A DNA stretch of 64,000 nucleotides from Cliona cf. orientalis. Its lineage: Eukaryota > Porifera > Demospongiae > Clionaida > Clionaidae. Shown piece after piece: positions 32,346-42,600 of the stretch. A model generated the notes under the pieces. The model saw only the letters and a program-made list of their open reading frames with translations. It was not told the DNA's origin and ran no database searches. The position numbers were made by a program, and so were the translations under genes. The stretch lies in contig OZ005694.1 of assembly GCA_963930775.1 (NCBI GenBank), positions 9,254,899-9,318,898 on the forward strand, read 5' to 3'. Positions within the stretch are counted from its first letter, which is position 1; each line of letters opens with the position of its first letter.

Positions 32346-32789
32346 CTATGAATTTCCACCGTCGATCATATTATAATCATCATCGTCACCCTCAGCCATG
32401 GCCTTAGGCAGTATGAATTTCTTAATTGCTTCCTGAATATCAGTGACCACGGCTATCATTGCTAGAGGTGATTTTATTTGAAACCATGTGCCAAGTAAGC
32501 GTTTCAAATCTTTGTCTTTTTTTAAAGCATCCTCTGCCATCTTGCAATCAGATACGGGGAATTTTGTAAATGTTTGTAGTAGGTAATAATTATTAGGAAT
32601 GTCCGTTTGAAGACGTTTTAGATCAACAGTTGATACAATTTTATACGACTCACTGCACGGTTTGTCCTTAACTATGTTTCCCGGCATTGTCATCCTAATG
32701 ATGTGAATTTCACACTCTGTAGCTTGAACAGACTCAAGCATTAACAGTGCACCAAGTGAGAACGCAAGGATGGTGACCAGCTTTCCCAT
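32346..32789 (-). CDS. Small secreted protein of unknown family, single exon
   Basis: A 147-residue reading frame that I do not recognise. The first 23 residues (MGKLVTILAFSLGALLMLES then VQA) form a signal peptide with a good cleavage site (VQA|TE). The mature part has three cysteines (TECE, KPCSE, SDCK), mostly amphipathic helical segments, and an acidic tail (AEGDDDDYNMIDGG). The odd cysteine number could allow a disulfide-linked dimer (inference). It lies about 330 bp from, and tail to tail with, paraplegin copy 2. Its relative at 2890-3190 in the first block is broken, so at least one copy has been kept intact. Most likely an extracellular or vesicular protein restricted to sponges. Confidence 0.75.
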   Translation of the reverse strand: MGKLVTILAFSLGALLMLESVQATECEIHIIRMTMPGNIVKDKPCSESYKIVSTVDLKRLQTDIPNNYYLLQTFTKFPVSDCKMAEDALKKDKDLKRLLGTWFQIKSPLAMIAVVTDIQEAIKKFILPKAMAEGDDDDYNMIDGGNS

Positions 32790-33764
32790 AGCTAGGTGGC
32801 GGCCAACTGTTTATAGCTGTGCTTTTGGATGTTAAGGTCTTTCTCTGATTTTCACGTTGCTGCTTTCTTGAGTTGGGCTCCTTCCTTTGTAGGATGGTGG
32901 TGATCGAATCGAACGTACACACGCATTTATATACAACACTGCAAAACCCTACAGTGCTATACTTCCTCTCTGTCTGCTTCTGCATAGCTATCTACCAAGA
33001 GTGGTAATGATAATTAATATAATTTTTATACGCTTGAATCTTTATTATGCTTTTCCTCGTGCAAAGTCAAGTGTATAGTTTCAGAGGATTCTTGTGACTG
33101 TGATATTATGAGTGATCTCATTAGCTTGAGGTATTATGAAGAAGGTAACTTGGTTACTAATAATAGAGCAGTTTAGCTTCTGTTTGCGGTGCTTTAAGGC
33201 AAGAAAATAATTTTTTTTTGTGTGTAAGACGTGTGATCCCATTAATTATTATTTAAGGTATTGTAATTGTGAAGAAGGCAGCTTGGTTGCCAATAATAGA
33301 CCAGTTTAGCTTCTGTTTATCGCTAGATAATAAGTCGGATTGTTATACCCAACATGCATGCCGGAATTAACCATTTTGTGGGCATATAATTATAATAATT
33401 AAAATTTAACACGTGATGTTTATATTCCGCTACCAGTAGCGTTTATTAAATTAGTCTTAACATGCCGGTATTGTTGAAATGTTGTATAGTACGTACCGAA
33501 ACCGTGCAAAACAAAGGATACCAATTACTGCCGAAGTCGCTTACAAGACTAGCTAGTTCCCACAGGAAAACCGGTACCAGTGCATGGGATGAATATATTC
33601 TATGTAACTATATCTAGATCTCCCGCATGCAAGACCTAGTATAATTGACGTGTAATAAGCCAGGTGTAAGTATAATAATTATTATATTATGTGGATGATC
33701 ATGAGGGACAGAATAGTCGCAGAAAATTATTAATTATTACAAATTAATTAAAGCCAAATTATTT
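32790..33764. other. Region between secreted-protein gene and ITFG1; direct repeat
   Basis: No gene is seen. Two imperfect direct repeats of about 95 bp (33118-33192 and 33259-33325) share GAAGAAGG[TA/CA][A/G]CTTGGTT and GCAGTTTAGCTTCTGTTT-like sequence. The 3' flank of ITFG1 is TC-rich (33870-34015). Confidence 0.6.
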
Positions 33765-35320
33765 TTAGTACATTGCATTGAAGTGAAATCGATGTTTGGC
33801 CTGCTTCTTCTCTTTGGAATCTTGATACTGCAGTGAAGGGGAAAGAACACAATCATGATTGTGCTATCTCAGCCTCCCTCCCTCTCTCTCTCTCTCTCTA
33901 GCTCTCTCCCTCTTTCCCTCCCTCTCCCTCTCGATCCCTCTAGCTCTCTCCCTCTCTCTTTCCCCCTACACTTCTCTATGAAAATCCCTCCCTCTCCCTC
34001 TTTCTCTCTCCATCACTTTCAAAGCAAAGGATAAAGATTTACTGTAGTCACCTTTTCTCTCGCCTGTAGGAGGCCAATGATGATGGCTATCCCCACTGCC
34101 AGGGCACACAGCACTCCAGCCGTGCTGTACACCAAGTTGCTAGGAGTCAGGTACAGCTCAATGTGCCAACTATATACCAGTGCATGTGCATGTGTGAGTG
34201 TGTGTCTCATAATATTATGGTGGTGAAATATTTCACAATAATTATACCTCTTTGCATTATCGATTGGTGAAGGGATGACAATCACCTGCGAGTTTGGTAC
34301 CAACAGCGACCACTGATGGAACTGGAGACCAACGTTGAAAGTCCAATTCCCATTCTCCACGTCACTATCCCGGTACCCAGCTCCAACGGTGAGAGCCTCA
34401 ATGAAATTAGGGGTTTCCCCCAAACCGAAAAGTACGAAGGGCAGCTGTAAAGAATTAGAGCTGGAGTACTGGATGTTGGCAACACTTCTCTCATTGTGGC
34501 CTGTTCTACCAGTAGTGGAGAAAGAGACTGTAGCTCCAGGAAGGACTGAGCCATATGGCTGGGAGAGTGAAGAGAGAGAGAGAATTGGTAGTGTAGGGGG
34601 AGGAGAGATAAGCTATTAATAATCATTACTTATAGGACACTGTAGTTGTTCATCACTGACTTATCTTCTGTCCTGATCTGCAGTCTTGGAAACAGTGACC
34701 ACTGAGAACTGTACAAGCAAAAAAAAAATAATACTACTATCGTTTTCATGGTTTGTACTAACTACCTGTCAGTTATCTTCAGTAGTGAAATCGCTATCTA
34801 CCATAATTATGTACCTAAAACTTTGAGGAAAGTATGATCCTCACTGAGAGATTGACAATAAGCCAGTAGATTTCCAGCAGCAGGGGGAACGACCCCATCC
34901 CCCCTCAGTGTGCCCCCCTGCACCATCAACACATCCAGGACACCCTGCATAATACCAATATTATCACACTAGGCACAGTGAATTAATTTTATTCATTTAC
35001 ATCCTCCCATAGATCAAAAAAGGCGGCCTGGGTTACGTTAGCGGCAGCTGCTTCGTTGAACAGTTCCCACTGTAGGCGGAGCCTGCCACCTGCCGAGCCC
35101 AGGAGCACAAGGGGTCGCTGAAGCTCGGTTGTGGTGGTCCCCTCCGCACCTTTGGACTTTGAACCATCACCACTCGTGGAGCGGCTGGAGACAAAAGTTA
35201 CTATGTCAGGGTAGCCGTCTAGGTCGAGGTCGCTGATGGTGGGCTGGGAGAGATGGAGGGAGGAGGCTTCAAAGGAGGTACCAGTGAGATTGACTGTCAT
35301 GACCTGAGGAGGGAGGGAGG

Positions 35321-35405
<85 letters not shown>

Positions 35406-38179
35406 CAAAGATAACCAATGCAGCTGCATCAATAGCTTACACTGGTGAAGTCCAGCTTCCATGAGTCTCCTGCTCCCTGACACCTAACAACATCTGCTCC
35501 AGAAAACTACAAATTAGCAATTAAATTCAGAAGAAGGAAAAAAAATATCAGTGGACAGAACTAGCCTCATCCCTAGTCACCCTGGTCTTTTTCAAGGCAT
35601 GAAAGATCAGGGTTAATGGGGATGAGGTTAGGATAGAACTACACTGTACATAATATAATGTGAATCATACAAGCAAATTACCCAGAGAAAGAAGATAAGA
35701 GTGTTTGTTACCTTTTTCAGATGAAGCACATGTGCAGCTGTTTGGTCGCACTGACTATCATAGCAGGAAAAGAGCACCACTTCAAGTTGCCCGTCGCCAT
35801 CTGTAGAATAGGTAAGGGGTCGTCACACCAAGTCATCACAGTATAGTGGCCACCTATGATCAGTGGCTGCAGTAGAGAGGAGGCTGCTTTAAAGCTTAAT
35901 GCTAGGGAGATAATTTTCTCAGAGCATGCTGAGCCCATACTAATAATACTGGTATAATAATAATTGAAGGGCTGAGAACCATACTGGGCTAATCCCAAAT
36001 TAAATGTGGGGAATTGTCTAAAAAGCCCAAAAATGGACTAAAAACCATAGATTGTACTCTACCAAGTTACTGAAATTTTCAGAAATGTGAATTTTCTGCA
36101 GCTCATGAGACACATAATATTAAACATATCTTCAAGATTCGTGGGCTAATTCAACATTTGTGGGTTAGCCCCACTATGGTTCTCAGCTCATGCATATATA
36201 TCAGCCCCAAAGAACTGGAGATAATAATTATTATTATTATGAAAACTTGTTCCTCTGAGCATCCTGGGCCCATAATAATAATTATAGCTCATGCATATCA
36301 GCCCCTTGTATAATAATAATTATTACAAATAATAATATAATAATATAAACCCAAACCCGAAAAAAATAACCCCATCCTCCCGTCGACCTTCCGAGCTCTA
36401 GGCTGGAACGTTGGTCAGGGTACACTGCAGACATTACTGCAGCCAGTTAGGCTTCTGTGTCACAGCCACAGGGGACCGAAGTCAGCCTATGGTGGATTAC
36501 CAGGCTTTGTCCAGGATGGGGGGTATTCGAGGGAGGAACCTGGGCGACCCCTAAGCCATATATGCCCAGGACCATGTGCAGTTTTCAGCTGCATGCAGAT
36601 GCCAGAGGGGGTACCGCTGACATCGTCTAGCCCCGATAGTCCCTCCCGGAAAACGCTATTTATTGAGCTGGGACAGGGGGTAGCAAAACACGTATGGGTT
36701 ACACGTTGGAATGCGATGACGTAATTAAATCTATGAATATCATTAACACGCGCTATAGGATATCTCGGTAACGGTAAGAGCTATGGAGCTGGAACAAAAA
36801 CCAAAATGCAGTTTATAAGCAGATGAAAACAGTTATCACAGTCCTGAACATGCTACTTTTTATCTATACCATGCCATAGCATATATTATAGCTAAACCTT
36901 CATACTTCATCAAACCCAGGGGCGTAGCCAGGAATTTAGAAAAGAAGGGGCAAGATTTCGCGCTAAGCGCGCGAAAAATTTTAGACCGGAAACCACACCC
37001 ACTAATTAAATCACGCGCTCCGTTTTCTGCTCTTTGAACTCATCAAATGCTCGAGACTCGAGACCAGACACTGCTCGATCGAGGCATAGCTCGAAAGTTT
37101 GTTTACAGATAGCTTTCTAGTCAGCCTTTCTGTGATAAATTTTGACTCTGAAGACTACTGTAACAACTTGGTGCTGGTATTTATACGGTAAGAAGTGATA
37201 AATATTACATGACTCTGGGAAAAAAAGGGGGGGCAAATGCCCCCTGTGCTCCCCCCTGGCTACGCCCCTGAAACCATCATGCATGCAAATATTTGGGCCA
37301 AAAATTTTTGGTGGGGTCATGAACTCGGCCTTGCTGCATGACGCTATAAATATTATTATAATATTATTGCCTCACCCATGTCAGCAAATATTGGTAGACC
37401 TACAACTTTCGTGGAGTCTCGACTGAAAATAGATGGCAAAGACTTGCTAGAGATCATGACAAAACCCTCTTCTCCTCTCTCCTTCCACACCTCCATCGAC
37501 CTGTTGTCTTCCCCATCTCTGTAGAGCACTAGCTCTGGGAGACAGTCGGAATCTAAATCAACGAAGTAGCTGTTGGTAATGGTCTCTGGCACAGGAGAGG
37601 GAGGAGGGTGGTAGGGGAGGGGGTGAGGGATGAATGTGAAGGAGCCGTTGTTGTTAATGGTGCTGACAAAGAAGGTGGGAGTGTGAAGTGTTCCGTTGCT
37701 AGTGCAGGTAGTAGCAAATAGGTCTGGTATGTGGTCGCCATTGATGCTGTAGGGTACAGGGGAGAGAGAGAGAGAGAGAGAGAGAGATGTGAGGGTTGAC
37801 AGAGAGTAAAGAAAGGAAAGAGGTGGGAAACACGGTCTATGTTTCTCAACTTACTCCAAAACTAGAGGCAAGCTTATGCTCGACATGTTACCCAATTCCA
37901 TGGCTAGTGCTGTCTTACCTGCAAGAAGATTTATGATAAAGTAAATGTTCACACAATCAAAATTTCCATCAGAAAACGTACTCATAAGTTGGCTGTTTCC
38001 TCACCACTAGCTACATCAACTCACCATTCACTGCCACTCTACCGTCATCAGTCACATGACACAGGTACAGGGTGGGCGTGTAGCATTGACGAACTTCGAC
38101 CTCTGAGACCGGAACTAGCGTGAGGATGTCCACCACTCCATCTCCGTTGAAGTCGCCCGTCTTCACCTCGGCTACGGGG
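33765..38179 (-). CDS. ITFG1: ITFG1/TIP-like FG-GAP repeat type I membrane protein (5' end not found)
   Basis: Eleven exons in coding order: 38025-38179, 37855-37918, 37376-37746, 35712-35800, 35441-35506, 35001-35303, 34815-34944, 34665-34708, 34248-34558, 34052-34169, 33765-33827 (stop 33765-33767). About 570 residues are recovered. FG-GAP/calcium-loop motifs are DFNGDGVVDI, DINGDHIPDLF, DLDSDCLPELV, DMDGDGQLEVV and DLDLDGYPDIV. FFDLWEDGVLDVL, KVLVLSGHC, LFGLGETPNF, LVPNSQVIVIPSP and LYLTPSN then follow in the order of human TIP. Next come one membrane helix and the tail HRFHFNAMY, matching the vertebrate HRFHFDAM end. The signal peptide and first roughly 100 residues are not visible between 38179 and the NLR 2 promoter; the gene may be truncated there or have a distant first exon. 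The 34665-34708 exon has an AT instead of a GT donor. Family role: cell-surface adhesion and immunomodulatory protein. Confidence 0.9.
35323..35400. repeat. (GA)n microsatellite in ITFG1 intron
   Basis: A GA run of about 78 bp directly upstream (plus-strand higher coordinate) of the 35001-35303 exon. It provides its polypyrimidine tract on the minus strand. Confidence 0.95.
36917..37270. mobile_element. MITE with CAGGGGCGTAGCCAGG ends
   Basis: CAGGGGCGTAGCCAGGAATT at the left mirrors CCTGGCTACGCCCCTG at the right. It contains a GGGGGGGCAAATGCCCCC palindrome. It lies in the large ITFG1 intron (35801-37375), which otherwise contains AT-rich repeats and a 36360-36660 segment with no recognisable gene. 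Confidence 0.85.
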
Positions 38180-38759
38180 CTGGGGACATCCATGTAATTA
38201 GTACAATAGCGTGGTGATAAACAACAAAATTGAGTATTAAGGAAATAACCAGTGCCAAACAGGAGGAAGTCCTCATTAATTAAAAATGGCAGTAGGGGTG
38301 GTGATTTTCAATGAATATATATCGGTCAGAAGCAAAGATCTTTATTAATTAAATACTCATACTCACAGTTTTATGTCATTCTGTATGAAATTTTGTAGCA
38401 TTGGATTATAATGTAGCCCTAGCACCCAGACTATAGCCTTGTTGCTGTAGAAACTTTTCTTGCGTACTGATGCCTTACCTTTGCTTGTTTTCTAGCGAGC
38501 TGGATGCACGCTGCCATCTTTTGGTGAGCTACATTTAGAGTTAGCGCGGCCAAACGTTGACGATCTTTACCGCAATGATTATGGCATGCACTATATTATA
38601 TTATACGCAGTGTCTAGAGTGCCGGCAAACTTATGTACAAATTTATATTGCCATATGCAGGAGGGGGCGGGGACTAGGGCTACGTAAGAGTACAGTATTT
38701 TATATGTATTTACCGGCACTATAACACTTAAATTGCGGTGCCGGTACGGCACTGTAGAC

Positions 38760-38883
38760 ACAGCGTATTATATATGAGCCAGCGAACACGTATCGCTTCC
38801 TCGTGTGTCTTCTGAACTCCTGTTCCTGAGGAGAATCAATCTCCAGAGGCCACAATCAAACTTTTCTTCGTATATGAACTGTT
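38760..38883 (+). promoter_or_regulatory. Likely NLR 2 promoter and non-coding first exon
   Basis: 38790-38883 matches the NLR 1 first exon (CTTTTCTTCGTATATGAACT) and ends in the donor GTT|GTAAGT; homology continues about 40 bp into the intron. ATTATATATGAG at 38768 is a possible TATA element. The upstream sequence 38450-38600 has a partial copy at 43560-43740. Confidence 0.55.
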
Positions 38884-38956
38884 GTAAGTGTAAAAGAAAC
38901 TGATCATTTTGACAGATTTGTTAAATCCTGGATTATAATATTATTGTCCTTATTAG

Positions 38957-39666
38957 GCTGTCCACCATGGTGGCTCTGGTTGAATTCGATGTAGCCGAGG
39001 CTCGTATCAATTGCAACATTCATTCTGATAAAACCCATCGGCAGCTGTCAAGTTCTAGGCTGGCCAACAGAAGACTCCATGCATATCACTCTATCATCGC
39101 AATGTCTCTGCTCCACCCTGCGCTGGTCATCCTCACACTCTTCATCGTGCTACGCCTTAGATCGATGAAAATCAAACTACCACTAAAGTATCACCACAAG
39201 CGATGCCACCATTCTTATTATGGTGCTGGTGTGGGTGGAACTACTGGGTCACAACTAACCTTGAAGACTCTAGTGGTGATGCTTAAGAAATTTGAAATGT
39301 ACCTCCTTGTGATACTACATGCATATCGCTCTGTCATCGCAATATCTCAACTTCATCCTGCACTACTCATTCTAACTCTATTTATCGTGCTACACATTCG
39401 ATCGATGTTTAATTTTCGAATTCACCTCAAACGATACCACCTTTCGTACAGTGCCAATGTGTGGTCATTCAAATTAAATATTGTTTTTCACCACAAGCGA
39501 TGCCACCATTCCTACAAAACTACTAGCTATGAGTCACGACTAACCTTGAAGACAACAGTGGTGATGCTCGGTTATGCAGAGAAAGACAAAATGTACCTCC
39601 TGGCGATTATACATCAATGTCTGATCATTTCTGGAGATGTGGAACTCAACCCTGGACCCCTGGGTG
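38957..39666 (+). CDS. NLR 2 exon: hydrophobic N-terminal region ending in a 2A-like sequence
   Basis: 233 codons plus one base (donor GGGTG|GTGAGC, phase 1). Near the end, GDVELNPGP (39633-39659) fits the 2A consensus D-[VI]-E-x-N-P-G-P exactly; the predicted ribosomal skip is between G (39654-39656) and P (39657-39659). Upstream there are two related halves of about 100 residues: each has a LLHPAL[VL]ILTLFIVL hydrophobic helix, a Ser-Met after it, HHKRCHHSY, LTLKT-VVML and MYLL. Such 2A sequences are known at the N-terminus of sea urchin and sponge NLRs, where the upstream part can act as a signal sequence when skipping fails. The helices here could serve that purpose (inference). Confidence 0.8.
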
Positions 39667-42600
39667 GTGAGCAAATAATATTACACAGAGCAGGGTTCTC
39701 CCCACACTGGCCTAGTGGTGACTATAGTGATGCCATGGACTTGTAAACTGTGATTATTAGGAAATTAGTGGTTGTAGGCATGCCCAAAGCATGACCGTGA
39801 GGTTATGTAACCATTTGTAGTGCACCACAGATAGGTGAATGGTGGTAAATTTGAGTAGTTTCTGGACTAGTTAACCCTCGGTGCATGCGCCGCAGGGTTA
39901 CGGTAGTCGTTCTGTGTGTCTGTGTGTCTTTGTGTGTGTGTGTCTGTCTGTTACCAGGCTAGTTGCTACATACCTTATTTATACGTTGAAAGCGAGGTGT
40001 CATTAGGTTTCTCGTGGTGATTTTAACAAATGAAACGTGTAGAATTTGTTGAAAATGCTTTATTCAAAAGTTACAGCGACATTTGCTGATCACCTCTGCC
40101 TTCTTCGCTTCTTGATGAACTCTCAATGGATAAAAGTGACAGCGATGGCTTCTTTTCCAAAAGACTAGGATGTAGGACTAACGATAGGTCTTATAACTCG
40201 ACTGACTCATCACTGATCACAGTAGACCCTGAACGCTTCTTGGCTTTCTTGTGTAGCACTATAGCTAGCTAGCAAATGCAACTGCTGATCAGGCACGTGA
40301 TGATCATGCTACGTATTACATAATCCCTTGCCATTGCACATGATAAATAGCATATTCTATATTTATTTATAGGCTTTGGTAAAAATAGAGTACACCATAA
40401 AAGGCTAGTGCACGGTATAGCGCATATATACTGGCATGTATATAGATCTTTTCTCATTTGGCATAATGATATTACATCGAAGCAAAATTATAGGCTTAAT
40501 CAGTGACCAGTTTAAAACAAATTCATGAAAGCCGAGGGTTTCGTACCATTAGTGCTTCATTTTGAGTTAGCAACTGATCTGTACCAGAACTGATTATTCC
40601 TTTACCTGAACTGACTATCTGCATACAGATCTCAGATTTACTCTGGGGAAAACCCTGACACAGACTAGGAGTGTGCTATTATATAAAAATATTATTATAT
40701 GAGCATAACTATATTGTAAGCATAAAGGGGGTGGACACCTCTTAAATATTATAGTCATCATATTATTTTTTATTATGGTTATAAAATTAATAATAATATT
40801 ATTATTATGAGCTGGTATGAATATTTATATGATTTTTAGTGTTGGATTTGCGGAGTGTAACTAACGAGCTTGTCTCTGTGATGGCCAAGTGGCACACCAT
40901 TGGAGTTCAGCTGGGTGTCGATCCAGCCAAACTCGAGGAGATTGAAAGCAACTATCAAACAGCTGACAGACGCTTCTCCGAAGTGATCAAGTTCTGGCTA
41001 AGGGGGAACGCATCAGCAGCTGTAAGCTGGGAGTCACTAGTGGAGGTCTTAGAACGACCTTTTGTTGGTGAGAAAGGACTGGCCAAGATATTGAGGGAGA
41101 ATGGAGGAATGATCGTCAGCGAAACTGTGGTCGTAGCACCCGGAGCTGCTGAAAGTGGAGTACAACCACAGGAGAATAATGGAGGCCAGAGAGGAAAGAA
41201 GAGGTCTGTGGAACAGAAATTGGATGATAGCGGGGATCAACATCATGAACATCAAGGTGCATATGCTAGTATAATATTATAGTAGCAGTCAAAAAAATGG
41301 TGACGCTTCCGTTCCGTTCCGCCCCGTTCAGACGCTGTTCCACCTCCGTTCTGTATGCACGCGTGCATAATTAGTAATTGGGCGTGGTCTTTCGATGTGT
41401 AAAAAAAAAGGAAGGCCAGCTCGTCAACTCGCCGACTAGAATCAAGAGTTTATGGTCTTCCAAATTGTTCTGGGGCAGTTCACTATTGCCGCTTTTTGAT
41501 TTTGAGTGAGTTCTGCGATCGAGGCTCAACTGGGTTTGAAGTCTGCTATCGACGATCGATTGATCGATCTCGCATTGCCAATCGACTCTGATCGCCTCCA
41601 AATATGATCGCTTGGATAGAGCAATGCTTCTTTTGGCTTTCTTAAGGTTCTTGAGGCATCATTTTCGTGCTAGCTACGATTGGAACAGTTGACTGCATTT
41701 TCCATTGCGTCGGCCTCCACCCGTCCCGTTTCCATTATTGTGCATGGGGAATGGCCGTTTTACTTCCGTCTCGACGGGACGGAACGGAACGAAAACATCA
41801 CCTTTTTTTGTCTCCTACTGTATCTTCGTGTACTACTCTATAATAATATTGATTATGCATGTGGATATTGCCATAGTAGAACGATGATACCGCGGAAATA
41901 CCACTCGTTCATTGCCTTTTGTGTTCTTACTCGTGACAATACTCGTAACAATACGTGGCAATGAACTTGTGATATTTCCAGGTATCATCGTTCTACTGTG
42001 GCAATAAGTATAATAATATACATGACATTGTAGTACTACTGTATGATAAAAGCATGAGTGTATATCTACAAAATGCTAAATTAGAACAGCGTACATACGG
42101 CCCCATTGCCCAGGCATGAGAATGTGCAATGGAATATTTTGCGTGACCAACGTACCATAATATATACTAGGGTGATGTAAACCATTGAGGGGGTGAGCGT
42201 TTGCTCACAGCATAGTAAAGGGCAGAGGAGGTTGGACATGACGCACATTTATGCCGTAGTCACATGACCTTGGTATGCAAATATGCTGCCATGCATTCAA
42301 AAGAATGCCATTTGCAAGTGTAGCTGGTACCTAAAATGTTTGCGTTTATGAACAATTGCCAAACCTGAAGCTGAAACGGAGATGAATCGTGTAGATCTAA
42401 TGTTGTAACAGCAAAAGAAGCTGACTGTTTTTGATGTTGCCATTCTGAGGAACGAATTTTCTCGATTTGCAAGAATTGTGAGGGGTGGACGGGCGGGGTA
42501 TGGTGCTGGATCTTATTTTCTCATGGATTTCAACTTGCTTTCACATGTAAAACTCATCAAGGCTTTAGATCGTGACTTACATTTTGTACAGTATTGTATA

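Noticed and set aside
34282-34626. 114-residue minus-strand frame
   Set aside because: It is the shifted frame of the true ITFG1 exon 34248-34558, whose own frame gives the conserved family sequence.
33765-38179. Integrin alpha chain
   Set aside because: FG-GAP motifs alone would allow it, but the order of later motifs and the HRFHF tail match ITFG1/TIP, and no integrin GFFKR motif is present.
39633-39659. Viral origin of the 2A motif (inserted viral sequence)
   Set aside because: No viral protein domain is adjacent; the motif ends a spliced exon in frame with a death-domain NLR, as in known cellular 2A cases.
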